A DNA stretch of 64,000 nt from Paragonimus westermani (taxonomy: Eukaryota; Platyhelminthes; Trematoda; Plagiorchiida; Troglotrematidae): the NCBI GenBank assembly GCA_008508345.1, contig QNGE01000972.1, positions 34,091-98,090 of the forward strand, given 5' to 3'. A program made the translations under genes and the position numbers. Positions within the stretch are counted from its first letter, which is position 1, and each line of letters opens with the position of its first letter. Under the pieces are notes generated by a model. It was not told the DNA's origin, searched no databases, and was given only the letters and a program-made list of their open reading frames with translations. Below are positions 23,901-38,900 of this stretch, piece after piece.

Positions 23901-26900
23901 GATGAAAACACTACCGAGTCTACCAGGCTGCTACAAGAGAGTTAGCCGAGGAATTCACGATCAGCAACGGATGACCACATTTCGTTTGCAACTGACGTTG
24001 CCAATTATCCGATATTAGTCTACATCTACTCATTTGAGTTGTGACGCTCCTATAACCACAGCCAAGTTACTTCGTTCATATTCCACTTCCCAGAAAGCAA
24101 TTTCCCACGTTAGAGTCGCACTGTTCGATACGCAGCGGGTTGTGTACAATTCACCAAAATGGGTTATGTTTCCCCCTACTATTGTGCACAGTACACATTT
24201 TCCATTCCCCGGGGTCGCTTACCATCAAGAGGGAACAGGGTAATTTAAATAACTTTTACCTCAGGTTGCTTGTTTGGCATTGGTATTAAAACATTACGGC
24301 CAGCCCACTGCTACAGGAAGTTCGAGTTTTGCCTTCCAGAAAGATCACATCGAAATGAATTTATCCACGTTCAGAGTGGCATTAAAATACTGATTCTAAC
24401 AGTGATTTTGAGAGGAACGAATTGATCAGTCGTACTGGTCCTACACACTACGTGGCCGAACAATCTCAGTGGTCAGTAGTGTACAGTTCGTTCGATGATG
24501 ATGGGATGAAAGTAGGCGATCAGTAGAGACACGAACAGGTATAAATGATATATAAAAAATTATGCACGATTGAAAACCACTCAAAGAGGGTTTATGATTT
24601 TTCGGATGTACGGAATCCACCATCGGCTTTGGATACTGACGAGGTGCCTCGGAACAAAATATGTCTACAATGACGGCTACACTTTCAAAACACAGCTGTA
24701 ATCGATGGAATGGTGTTTAGGGGAAATTAAATTGCAGCTAATAAGTCGCAGACAAACTCCAGCGTCCGGACGACCTGTGTGAAACTTGTGCCTTTACAAG
24801 GTGTTCATTTGGAATAATCAAATCGGGGCGACGACATTCAGTAAAACTTTGAATGACTGAGTTAAATTTACAACTGAACAACGCAGTCATACGAATAGAC
24901 GCAACGCGTAGCACAATGGAAAACAGACCCGACCTACCTGCGAACTGGGGGGCTAAATCAACGATGTTGCATGTGAATCCGGAACTCGCTGCTCCCATCA
25001 TTCCGATACAAATCACGAAAACTAAAACCACCCCGATCCGATTGCAGCCCAGTAGCCCGACTGCAAGTAGTCCAGCACCGATGCCACCAAGAGCTGACAA
25101 CCAGACAAGAAAACAACAGGGAGAGTAGGAGAGATGTAAACGATACGGAATTCCAGTCAACAAACTAAGCTAGTCACACGAGCTGGTTAGTACGAATCGG
25201 TGTAACTATCTCTCGCCTGCATAACACTCGAAATGTGGCAATGTAAGAAATGCACTGTGGTGAACAAGTTGGGAGTAGCTTTTAGAAACAGAGCCCGAAA
25301 TGGTAAGCAGGGGACCAGTTTCACAAAATAGAATTTAACAAAAGCCACCAATGAGGCTTGAAGCGTCCTATGCATGAACACATTTATTTGTCAGCTTCAG
25401 GGCAAAACTAGCGTTTTCAACATTTACCAAGCAAGCATGACAGCAATGAGTGAGCTCAACAAACAAGGGCAAAGTGGTTAGGTTAAAAAAATAGGCTCTC
25501 TGATGACGCAACATGCGGCCGATGGGAAGGGTTACGTTAGAAAATCAAGCAATCGTGAGAGGTCTTACAAAGAATGTGGGGAACGTTGGTAAGCACTCTA
25601 AGGATTGAGGAGTAGGGGTGTTAAGGAACAGAGTTATGGGGAAATGATAATTATATGCTTCTGTCTGTACATGAACGGTTCAGTTATGCAAACCACAAGA
25701 ACCTGGACAAACATAGGACCTTGCATCATCAGATGATGGACAACATGAAAAGCGCTGGCGCCATGCACTCCAACACTCGTCCCGTTCAAGTACTTCACAA
25801 TGGCAAATCGAACAAAGTCAGCTCCAGGTATGCACAGTCATTAAAGAAAACACACACTAATACGTGTTCCTTGTGTCCATGATACGAAACCAGTGTATAT
25901 GCATTCACCAATACAGGCGAAACTACATATATCGCGTTTGGTTGGACGAAGACACCGGTTGGGTTACTGAGGTCGCTTGTTGCGCAGCTTCCACAGTGAT
26001 CACGACATTCACATTGTTGTAAGTCCGACTGATTGTAGGTAAGTGTCTCCACCCGATTAAAATTAAAACGATATTGTCTACTAGTAGTGAACCAGGATAG
26101 CCATTGTTCAGTGAAACAATAAACAGACTTACTGACTAAGCGTGTTCCTTGATGAATCGAGATGGATGCCCGTTATCTATCACGGTCAGGTGTAACAGTC
26201 TTGCACGTTCCATAGGAAGGTTCGTAGGAGGTCAGACGTTTAAGAGGATGACATCAAACAGTTAAAATGTCAGCACTGCCTAGAGCAACTATTCGGTGGT
26301 GGATAATTTTAGACTGAGAGCCATTCGCACCTATAAGTAGCACACCATCCAGTGATGCCATTCAATCGTCACTTTCAGTTTTATCCATGAACCCAAAGAT
26401 CGTGTCTATGGCGTTCAGTTGATCACACAGGCATTTTAGTTGTGTTTTTGAATTGAAAATGTGAGAGAGAACGGGCACGATATAACTTACATTTCTGATA
26501 TCTGGTAGATTTATTCTGGAGAACCATTCCTTTAAAGTAGAATTATGTGAACGTTTATCGTATCTTATGAATTACTGCATATGACATAACTATTATGATA
26601 TTCGTGTTTTTCAATGCCCACTTTCAGAACACTACAGACAATGACTGTATCGAAGTGGCTACTTGGGAAAGTTACCAAGTCTCCAATCGTTTCGATTTTT
26701 GCCCCATCTCGAGCGATGTAAATGCGGCTGGCGGTTCAGTGAACAGAGGTATCGACCCCTCACACGGAAATTCTCTTCGAATTCCATTTGAGCTATCTGA
26801 AATCGTTTCGCAGAGCTTTGCTTCTAGCTGACAAACTGTAGATAGCTTACATTTTAATAATCATAGCCACAAGCGAAAAATGAAATTTATTTAATGTGTT

Positions 26901-29900
26901 ATTAATCTCTTTCGATGAATCACAATGTTACTAACCATGTCATACGTTTAACACATCAGTTAATTTGTCCTGGTTTGTATCAACGACTGGTAAATGTTTT
27001 TGACTGACGCTCACGTAACAGCTTGGCAGAATACTGATATAAGACAACAGGCTGGAAAGAGAAGACAGAACATATTAGAAAGTCACTAAGGACATTCGTT
27101 CGGATAACACAAGTGTTTGGAAGTGGATGTGGCTTGGCCAAATTTCAGATAACCAACACATTTTCGAAAACTATTTTGTTTGACATGCAATGACCATCCA
27201 ATCTATACTAGTTTTGAATCTCTAGCGTATGAACAGTTTCTTACGTTCAAGCCCATGTGAATTGCCCAAGTGACGTCCAGGAGGACAAACTGTCAGTTCG
27301 ACTAACGATTTCGACTATCTCCAGCAAACAATTCCAAAGAGGAATGAAATCGGTTACAGCGAAATATGAGTAAGAAGGCAAACATCGAACAAGACCAGTA
27401 TCATCATTTTAACTATCAACTAGCTCAAGGTGTGAGAGGGTAACAGCGAAAATTTTCAAAAGCAGTTGAAACTTTGTTACAGTCATTTCATCTCTATCTA
27501 ATGAGCCCAATAAAAGACCAGAATTTCTCCAGTGAAATAGGGATTCGTGAGAGCATCGATATGCAACAGAATGCTTAAGCTATAATTCTTGAAAGAGAGA
27601 AAGTATGCACTGATTACAGCTTACCAGCAGTAGAATATTCCAGTATGTGTCACTCTTTGGCCGGTTGGTATGAAGCACACAGAAGAATGACTACAGAACA
27701 GATTTCACTTTTCAATGGTCTCTTCGAGTATGAGGTCGATGATGCACATAAGCTTTAGTCCTCATTGACTAGCACGGTAAGCAGACATCTTTCACATCGA
27801 TGCTTTTCATGTAGAGTTAACCTGCTTACAAAAGTGAGCACCTTGAGCAGAAGCAACTAACTACGACCACGATTTGCAAAACGGTGTACACACGAATACC
27901 ACGCAACTATAAAGTACTCAATATTAATCGGAGCTGACTTCTGTCTTCTACATCCCCTGGTATGTTGTAGTTCATTGGGTTTGAAAAAACTTGAATGGTT
28001 CCATTTCAAAATGAACATAAGTCACATTTAGTCAGAGCCTTTATAGTCAGCGAGATTTTTCAACCAGACTCTTTCGAAAGGAGGCAAAGGGCTTGAGTTT
28101 TACTCTTGTCAGGGCCAGCCAGTAGTGCCTTTCGTACGACCGGGATTAGAGCTTCGGTCACGCTTTCGGGAGGTATCCGTGTTGACCATTGCGCCATGAT
28201 TCTCACACTAGGCATAACAGAATTATCTCATTTGAGCGCTCGTTTGTGAGTGATGGTCAAATTACCCGATCGTCCTGATAGAACACAGCTGCTCTGTATT
28301 AACTCCAGCCGATAACTCTGCGATTAGAACATCTTAATGTGAGGTCAATATAGCATACTATCCACAACAACAGTCTTTGCTGTAGCTGTTTCATACATAC
28401 TTCGCTGTTTATTGGTCGAAACATAACTGAACGCGTCCCACGAGCCGGCGGCCTTGAGACGTGTTTACAGTGCACTGCAGTCGCACTGGTTAGAGGCTGT
28501 ACGCTGGCAAGTATTGAACAATGGAATCCCAAAGTGTGTCTTTCATACAACCTTATAGTCGTTTTCAAATTATCAAGCGTTGAATACATCGTAGCTCACT
28601 GCCAATGCATGAGCTCAGGTGCTTGGAAGCTGAACTCAGAGTGCACGTATGGAAACAGACCGGTTTCGAAGAACGAGCCTGTACGATAGCGAAGAAAGAG
28701 AACAAGTTGGCGAGGCAGCCAACTCTCAGCTGCTAAATAAGAGAAACGCTTCTATCACTCCTGTCTCGGTGACATACCACTGCGGTCTCCAAAGCGGCCA
28801 GCTATCAAAGAACTTACCGAAGAGGTTGTTGATTTTCCGTGCCCAAGTAACGGTGAGCATGCCTCGTTTGATTAGCATATCGGAAACGAAGCCAACAAGT
28901 TGCGCAAACAAGCACTGGCACAGGTAAGGAAGGGATGAAAGGATGCCATTCTGAAAATGAATTTTGAAAGGAAGTTGAATCGAAGGTAACATTTTTTGGA
29001 CACGGATTAAGAAGAAAGGGCAGAATAAATAAACCCCGCAATAAAATGACAAATAGAAATTAGTGGCTTTTGACATTTAGCTGCATCTAAACAAGACGTG
29101 CAATGAACACGGTAAGAAGGAAGTAAACCAACACAGTAATTCGGGTTCACACTTGCAATATATCGCACCATGCTGGTAAAATTCAGTCAAAATGGCCACG
29201 TAGTAATGTTGTGAATCCAAAAGGCGGACGACACAAAGGTTGTCTTATTGGAGAAACCAGTCGGTTACATGAGCCATGTATTAAGAATAACAAACCGGAG
29301 GTTATAGTGTCCTGCAGTCTTTATTGAGTCTCCGACTCACTGACTTAAGACAAGAAGCAATCAAACGGTAACTTGACAAAAGAGAACGGAAGTAGTCACT
29401 CCTAAATTAAGTCGTGTCCATACCTCCAGTTGGGGATATCGCTGTCTACCTGAGATCTGGTAGTAGACATTAAAAAGAGATGCGGATTAACTGGGTTCAA
29501 CGGAATAAACATTGTGATAGTATGACTGAGTTGTCTGTGAGCTAATGATAAGTACTGAAGCAGAACAGTGAAAGTATCCCGTTGAAACTGTCTTACTTAA
29601 AGTCTAATGGTTTGTTTGCAAGACGTAGACATAGTAACATTGGGTTACAGTTTGCATTTTGTGGGGGTAAACTGTCGTATTTTTTTAATGGTTGCATGAC
29701 ATGTATGAATCGGCGTTAACAACTGATGTGTTCATCAAGACAACAGGAGGACATTTGGCGAGAGACCAACATTTCGTTTTTCATCATCTGATTACAGAGG
29801 TCAGCGTGTATACACAAAACAATGAATAAAACAGACGTGAAATGAGCACAAACAGGGTGAGAGAAACAGCAGGACAAGTGATTGCGTTTGCACCTTCTGT

Positions 29901-32900
29901 AAAAGGGATCTAGTGTATGAGGATTGATTAAGTTCGCTTCCGAAAACACCAACACTATGGAGTCCCAAGTGTACAATAACACTGAATGAGACACTGGAGT
30001 GAAACACACGATCGTTGCAAAAAATGTCGCGTGACCGTTGATGCCGGGTCTGCGCTCTAAAATTGAGACGCCATCGCGGACCGCACTAGGTATAATTGTA
30101 CCTGAAACTGATCATCGTCTCTAACATATGCAACTTCAGACCAATCAGTAAAGCCAGATAGACCTCCCATAATCATGAGATATACTGACCAAATTATGGT
30201 GTGTATTGATTGGTGGGGTCGAACACAACAGCCAACGCCGCTCAACAAATTGGCACGAGAGAAAGGACCAAGAATCCGAGCAACGTTGGATTTGAAATCA
30301 ACAGTGGGTACACAATACGAATGACACACGCTTCAAACCACCAGTCAAGGAAGAGGAGCAAGCAAATTGGCCAATAGATATGAGAGTTCGTTAAAAATAC
30401 AGTCTTATTTTGCTCGAAACCTATTTTGGCTTCTGAGGTTGCAGAGGAAATCTGAAAAATAACCACATATTGAAAGCTATTTTGAGCAGAGAATGGTTAA
30501 AATCGAAGCACTAATGTAGCGAGAAGGCGTCCAATAAAGCACAATCTTTATTGTGCTCAATCGCCAGTCACATGCAACACGCGCTCTCTCGCTTATGAGT
30601 CATAATTCCAATCCACAACACCCCCCGTTTCCGTTCACACGTCGTGTGCACTTCTGACCGGTTTACGTGTGTGATCGCCGCCTTCTATTTGGGGGTTTTT
30701 TGCCTGCCATTCCTCGTCTGTTCGTCCGATTTCGTTGCGCGATGGCTCGTCCGGCTGTTCGTGCTGTCCGCCATCCACCCAATGTTGGTCTTGACCGTAT
30801 TCCAACATCGTGTCGAGACGTTCCTCTAAATGTTGGAAAAACCACGCCTCCGATCAGGCCGTCTGTCGTATTTCGCCTGCCCTGCCTCGCCCGTTGGTCC
30901 GATCCAGTCAAGCGATGACTCATCCGGTCGCGCACGTTGTTCTTGATTCGATCGCGGCAGGCTTTTGAACGTAACTTCCCGCGTTGAGGTATTTGGCTGA
31001 GCGTTCGAAAACTCGCACCTCCGACCTCACAATCCAGTACATTAACAGTACTAAAGAAACAAGTCTTTATCGACCTTCCTTGTATCACAGACCACGATGC
31101 TGAAGAGGTGAATTGAAGGTTGTAATACATCGTTAAAGCTGCTTGCCGTGCTTCAGAATTGTGACTGTTATTCTCTATCTACAGGATTATACTCAGTTGT
31201 CCTGGTCATCATCATTCGGAAAGTTCTGCATCTCAAATCTATAAGTTCACTCGTAAATGAGGCAACGTATACATTGGTGGAACCTAACGAGTTTTGTGAT
31301 GAAGGAAGGCAATGCATGCCTTCTTGTTACCACATAAAACTACATAACGAGAACTCAACGTCCCAAAGTGATGTGTTACTGTCTGCTTTGGTATCGGTGA
31401 TGTGTGTATTCATTCGTTTGCAGGCGGTGAGCACCATATGTTCATCGTACAAACAGGTGACTACGTGACAGTATACCTACGCAGTGTAACGAAAAAGTTT
31501 AGGACATCGATTGACCAACTGCAATCAGTTTGTTATCAAAACATGTGCGGTTAGATCGCTTACATAATGTTTGATGATCGATAAAAAGTACATGAGAGGT
31601 CATATACTGACACTGCGCAAATTATTGATGCACGAATCAGTAATGACTACTGTTGCATCCAGAAGTTCATGTGATAGCCAAACTTAGTTACTTTTCGAGA
31701 TGCACGTATTTCGTGCTTGTGTACTCACAGCCCAGTTATGCTTCTCTTTCAGTATTCTACCACCAGCTCAGTGTATCATATGCCGCGTATATATACATAT
31801 ATGTATAAAAGTATGTATTTATGTATGTCTTGTTCATTCTACCTAATGTTAGCTTAACACCGCCTAACGCAGGTTCAAGCGTACATAAGTACTGTAGATA
31901 TGTTTTAAATTGCAAAATTTCAATGACTTCAGTTTCAAACTGAAAATAAAATGACGTACAACACATGAAAAACAACTGCCACAGAACGGATCTAACACAT
32001 CACCACTTACATCGGCCATTGAAAATCCCTGCACCCGAGACATGTAGGTGGGCATACATGTGATCAAGGTATACCAAGACCAATTATGAGTCACATGAAT
32101 GATAAGAATCGCCCAGAAAGGCCGTGAACGTAGAACGCTGCGCCAGGGAACAAAACTGTTTGGTACCCTTGTCGCAGGATGCGCATCGCTGACCTTTGGC
32201 ATCAACCGGATTGATCTGGGTCACGAAACGTGAAAAAAAGAACAACTCAGAAGTAAAACCCGCCACCAACCAGATTGACGCAGAATATGTGACTGCAGGT
32301 GAGAAGGACTGATAGAAGAGGCAACCAATTGAGGATAACGATAGATAGTGAGTAACGATCAATATCAAACATTTTCAGCATTAAAGTTTCAAGAGATAAA
32401 GGTGGTTAGGCGGAAAATCTGTTTTCGGTTATTCATCATCGGGCCAACTACACAGTATTTTATGTCGTCATGGATGTCAAGCGAATGAATCAAGAGCAAT
32501 CTGCCATATACTTACGTAAAAAGGTTCCGAATGGGAGGACAATTAGGTGGTCAAATTAACCTCCGGAAGAGCTGAGGGCGTATGACGGACGATGTTATCA
32601 AAGGACCACTTGGATTTTCTGAGGATGTCAGAGTAGAGATCTTGCCAACTGATAAGCTGATTGATGTTGAATATGCGGAGGATGTCAGTTCACTTACTTC
32701 CCTTACAGAGCACATGAAGACCATACTGAACCAATTAATTGACATGGCTGGCCTATATAGCGTGCACTTCGCACCTTCAAAGTGTATTGGTGTTACAAAG
32801 TTGGGCGGGCCCTTACCGGGAACTGTCGATCGATTCACTCACCTCTGAAGTGCCATCAGCCTGCCATATTGTTGATGACGTGTTCACGAGGATAGCGAAT

Positions 32901-35900
32901 GTAAATAGTGTATGTGCTAACCATCTATCACGTCGTTACCACAAGCTGTAACTTCATGAACCATCCTTTTCACATATAGTCCCACTAACAATCTGCCGAC
33001 AGCCAGTGCCTTCACGAATCAAGGAAAACAGCAACCGAATGTCTTTTCCATACATTCGGCTCACTCGAAGAAGTATATCTCACGAGCACTCCCTTCGAAA
33101 TTTTGCGTTTCAGTCAACAGTTGCCTTTATCGCATTCGGTGTTGAAAGGGTCAGTTGGCGTTTGCTCGTAATTTATGCTAAATCAGTCGAAATACACATC
33201 TGCCGCATCTGCGGCGCTCCCTCAATCAGATACCTTCGAGAGAGATCCGTATAGCTGTTGTCCGATGTTCATTTGAGCCACTGCGTCACTGTGATCTGGC
33301 CATTTTACTTGAAAGCGATGTTTGATAGGTGTTTCGTACACCATCGTCCGAACAAACGGTGAAACAAAACGGGCATCAACAACGGCTAGGTCTGAGTCAA
33401 GCTGGCTACACGAAAAAAAATGGAGAGGCGCTATCGACAGTCAATGATGATATGATAAATTTATGTCCATGGCTGAGTTATGCAGAGTGGTTCCATGATT
33501 CATTGCCATCGTTTGTGTTGAAAAGCGCAACTTGGTAATGAAGTCCGTGAAATGCGCATAATCGTGAGAGTCGATCGTTACTGACAGGGTGCGGCGACCT
33601 GACACCAAGCATACTATCTAACCACTTTCCCTATACAGTATGCATTCGTAGGCGTTCATATCACCGGCAAGTTTACCTTGACTCAGATGAACGATAGTGA
33701 GGAATCGTATCTGAATTATTAACTGCTGACAAAAATAACAGTAGTTTCCTCTTCTGTGCCGACAGACTTTGACCAGTCTGTCACGTCTGATGGCACACAG
33801 GCTATCATTCGTCGGAGTCCAGTCGATCAAGTATTGCTTTGCTCCAGAACTTGTGTAATCCGTAACCCAGCTTGATCGCGCGATACGGGACCACCGCTGC
33901 AGACTCATCGATAGCACGATCTAAAGATTATCTCAAGTGAGTGACAATGCTAGAATCATAAAGGCGTGTATCGAGGATGTTGTGCACATCCTGATCCAGA
34001 CTTGAGACAGCGCTCGTCCGGGCAGCTTGTTGACCTAATTGTCGGAGAGTGCGGCGTTAAAGACGTCAATGTTTATCAGCTGCTTTGACTTAGAGAGAGA
34101 GAAATTAAATGCCGAGGATGAAGATGAAAATGAACAGGCTGGTTCATCGGAGCAACGACAACTTTTGCAACTTCCCGGTTGTTTAGGCCGTGGTAGGGGG
34201 CCCGACTCAAAAGTCCAGCCCGCGAAACAACAAGAGAGAGGGTTTCCTTCGGGAGCCTGCCAAAAAACAGAGATTTCACACTAACCTAGTGTGGAATCGT
34301 AGTGACTCCCACCAAAAGTGTACTTGGGAAATCAAGTCTGTGGAAGATAAGGACTTAACTACCAGTCTTCCAGTCTAGTTTCCTTAATTTTGGTCAGTGA
34401 CTACTTAACAAGTGAAGCTTCCGTCACCGGCAATGAGCTTATGCTCGGTTCCGAGACACATGATCTAATCGCTTGAAATGTTGTAAAGTCTAATCAGCGG
34501 GTTCCATCAATGTACAAGACCAGAGAGGCCTATAGAGCGCGAAAACACGCTAACATTTTGACCAAAAATGAGTAGAAGGAGCTACAGTAAGGGATGAATA
34601 CCATCGGATTCATTTTTAAAAAAATACCACTCAGCGTTGAAACATAAGCAACTGTGGTTTACATAATGTGTACGCAGTCCATACAAACAAACAAACACCA
34701 ATCCGGTGTAATAAGTGTTATAACACCGGAGCCACAAGGTCATACCATTAATCTAAACGACATAACAGACGGTTTCTGTAAGCGACTTCAAATGGTTCTT
34801 TAGAGAGTGTAAGGTGTAAACAAGACCGATTGTAAACAGTAGGAATTTATGGAATCAAGAGGTAACAGATGTGCAATTAATAAAAAGAAAAATGGTTTTT
34901 TAATTAAAAGTCATTGGTGGATGAACCTAAACAGCAAAGCGTTGGGCTGAATGCGACCCATATTTATTGATGGATGAAAGTCGGTAAGTAGATTCTGAGC
35001 GATGGATTAAGGACAAAAACGAATCAAAAAGTTGTGAAAAGTAAGCGAGATAGTCAGAAGGTCGAAAGATCCACTTTGTATTTCATTTCTATGTAACCGA
35101 TATATTTCGTATATATTCAAACTCATAATGAATTGGAACCATTTAAATAGTGTGGAAGCATTTTCTCTTAATACTGAATCGTACCACTTTCCTTAATCTT
35201 GAGGCAAACGGAAACGGTAGCACAATCCACATTGCATTGTTGTAAGCGCTTCCATCAAAGTGGCTGAATGTGGATTGACAACCATCATATTTTTCGTTCG
35301 AAAGAAAAGTAAATAATCTTACTCGATTATTCAAGAAGGTATGAAGACATAAGTACATCTGAGGTAGCATCCTTTATCAGTAGTCAGACTCAATCTTGCC
35401 CACATAAACCAATTCTCAATATTTATAGCGTCATCTTCGAATACATGTTAAAACGTGAACAAAAATTAAAAATATTAAGGGCTATATATAACAGGATTCA
35501 CACTGAAGATAGAATTGTTCGAGGTTTGTAGTCCTTATCCCGGAAATTCTGCTCCCACGCGATGCCTCAATTAGCTGTGCTTACCTTAAAGCTGCCTACA
35601 ATTCGCACGTATGATTGCAAGGCCAACTTATTCTCTGATTTATCTGACTACTCGTGAGTAGACAGCGTGACAAAAAAAAACATTTTATTGCAACATGCAT
35701 CAGTTTACATCCCGATGGACTGTCACCCACCAAGCCGGCTTAAGAAGTGGACTAATTCGTGAAGCTACGACTCCACCTAGTAAACTAAGTGACTTATTCC
35801 TAGCACCAAAAGAAGTGCAAACTATTTTCCTCAGGAAACCCGGTTTTGGTGTCATCGAAAGCATTGATAAACAGATTGGGAATAACACAACGTTTCGAGC

Positions 35901-38900
35901 AAGTTGTAATACTCTACGTTTCAACCAACTCGGGTGGCCTTCCTCAGGAGTATTGACATCGGAAGCATGTTTTTACTCTGAACTCACCCAAAATAATAAT
36001 GTTCGGGACGGATTATCACGAAGTGCTAGCTCGTACACAATCGAAATGAAAACGCAATTCTACGATTTAATAAAATTAAATTTGCTGATACGTATGAACC
36101 ATACAAATGCTTGCAAATATATCTGTTAACAATGAAATCGCCACGTTGCCCATCCTCCGGCATAACCACTCAATGCTTGTCTGGAACCGATACCACGCCT
36201 TGAGCACAATATTTCTGAGTTCCCTCAGTATTTTCGTATCTGTATCAACTATTTGATGCGGCCGGCTATGATCGAACCGTGTGAATTGTATTAGTGTCCC
36301 ACATGTAAATAATATACAATGCATGCAACCATATAAACCTGATGAGAATGACCGGAAACAAATATCTGTACAACTGACTTCCTATGAGATTATCATAGTG
36401 ACTACTTTTGCCTTTCACATTTATACAACTTTGAAAAGGCCTCAGTTGCTGTCTCAGCGAATCGCTCAAAAAAGTGAGTTAAACGTTGTTTCTGAATTGG
36501 GTTCTGATCAGTGACAACAGATTCGCACAAGACAACGCGCTCTATATATTTGCGTTTAACATCTCACAAGTAGATAACTACATAAAGCTTTTTCTCTCAT
36601 GGCTATACAGCCTTTGTTGTCTCATACCGTTATGGGCAAATTATTGCATAATCGATTGAGTTATTTGGATTCATTTGTCCGAAATAACTGTTTGGCAACG
36701 ATCAAAATGCAAGGTATATTCAACTTCCAAGTATCACATGAATATTCATTAGTAAACAACGTATTAAGGGTTATTTTACTGCACCGTTAGTCGGTAACCC
36801 GACTTCGCAACCTCGGGAGCTTCGAAGTAACTACTTTACAAAACTATGACCACTGTTCGTAAGTGCACTTGTGTGTACCTTTAATCCTGAGTCATACGAA
36901 TTTGCCTCCACCACAGTTCCGGTTATTTTGCATGTCGGCAGCTTCCACAATGTGATTGGACTGACACAGCCAAAGATGGTTGAATCAAAGTCAAACATTA
37001 CAGACAACAAGGGTAGTCATGCTACGAAGTTGTACTGAATGTCTCAAACCTTTACATGTATAGTTGACAATGCTGTTAAGCAATTGTCCTTTTGCTCAAA
37101 ACTGAGTGTTGCTGATCAAATGGTGATGCAGGTTAAAAAAAATCGTTGAGACAGCGTCTTAACACAGGAGAAGAGCAGTAGCCAATGCGGACTACTATTC
37201 AAACAAGAATTAATGATGCGAATTCCTCAGTGTGACCAAACTCGGAAGTCTGGTTGACCAGAGCTCAACACTTTGTTCCATAACTAGTGGAGATCGACTG
37301 AACCGGGTAAACGCTATGAAAATGCTGGGAAGTTTGATCTCTTTGGCGATAAAAATAACAGGCGTGTCCCACTCTTGGCTTTTCAGGAAGACCAGATAAT
37401 TCTGTCCTGTGGAAAAAGTGACCCAGGACGTTGTTGTTTTGTTGCTATACAAACTTCCACATGATACGAAATAGGCCTGCCTAAACTCGCTGAGCCGGAA
37501 ACAAAAGTCACAGTTCGACACCGACACGGATCATTGACGTGGGATTAATCCAAACGTCGCGTTAAAGATACCACATCAGGAGTGAACGAACAGCCTCAAT
37601 GTTACTCCTCCACTATTCGCTAGTTTCTTTGTTGTGTATTGCACCAACTAACTTATAGTTTGTGACTTTCTATGTGCCAATACGACCAGCCAATGACGGA
37701 CTGTGATTTCTGTAATACTGTTGTACATGCACAAATTCGGATCCTCATCTCATGAGTAACAAGTGGTTACTGCTACCAGTACCAGGTCTTCTTATTACTT
37801 GCGTGGGAGGTTTCAATTCAAGTACGATTTCTAGGGCTATTCAAATCCTGAACTCCGAGTATTACATAAACACACGCAACTGGCGGGAAAAGAATGTACT
37901 GCAGAGTCTGTCAGCAACGCATAAAGAGCAGCCTGTGCGATTGCTCTCACGGGAAGTAGGTAAGTTCGTGGATCTTTCCAGGGTAAATTCTCACTGAATG
38001 CATTGTACTTTCCAGCTGCATCCAATCAATCGGAGCCGTGATAGCCTAGTACACTAGCAAGGTGACTGATCAACTGGAGAACAACGGGTACGAATGAGTG
38101 ACAAAACGATCAAGAAGGTCAATACCAATAAGTACGTGCCCGTGTGCAAAACTGCATCGGAGAGAGAGCACTAACCACGCGATGGACCGCGTGGTCTACG
38201 AACTGACAAACTCCCTTTGTTTAACAACACATATTTCCGGGTACTCTGGTGTTATTCCCATGTGATTTCATCTGTCGTATAGGTCTTCTTACGAACTCTG
38301 AAAATATTTGGTGAAACTCAGAAAGGCGAAGTACGTTTGTGCATTTTTTGAGCTGAACATGCGTTAACATGTTAAGCACTGTTGAACAAGAAAACATGTT
38401 TGGAACTACATTACGTTCAACATAACAAAACATTATGGACATTCTGGCTAAATTCGTCATAAACCGGTGGAACCTATTGTTACAGTGATCGTGAGGACCG
38501 AACGGATATCGCTACTCTCATTGTTCTGGAAGACAAATTCCGTGGCATTGCGTGTGTGAAATATGATGTATTCCACTGGTGCATTCTGTTGCTGAATCAA
38601 CCTTTAGCAGTCTAACAGATTGTAAATATACTTCCTGCAATCGTGCCTGACTGATGAATAACACCTTATGACCAGTTTTCATATACATCGGTCCAATTGA
38701 TTCGAAAAATATTGTACGTAAATACCCAATATGATAGTCCGGTTACAACCGTCTTTCAATTGTCTAATTTCCATCTGGCTCTATGCAAACGATTATTAAC
38801 CACAAATAAGCCAATCAACAGAACAACTTGGTTGTCAACCTTCCGTGCTGGCTGAACCCAATACATAAGGCTACATTCACCATTTTTATAATTAACGTTG

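Larger units (their letters stand above)
28951..32010 (-). other. Transporter intron with LTR-like repeat
   Basis: About 3.1 kb. Contains the LTR-like repeat beginning at 30514. No other feature recognised. Confidence 0.55.

Noticed and set aside
30663..31130. 155-codon Arg-rich frame on the - strand
   Set aside because: Lies wholly inside the LTR-like repeat. Its composition follows from GC-rich repeat DNA and it resembles no protein.
35695..36129. 144-codon open frame on the + strand, among the longest uninterrupted frames without N
   Set aside because: No family resemblance, no splice-joined partner, and it lies inside a transporter intron. A frame of this length is expected by chance in 64 kb.
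37210..37527. 105-codon - strand frame considered as a transposon polyprotein piece
   Set aside because: No catalytic or family motif could be identified.
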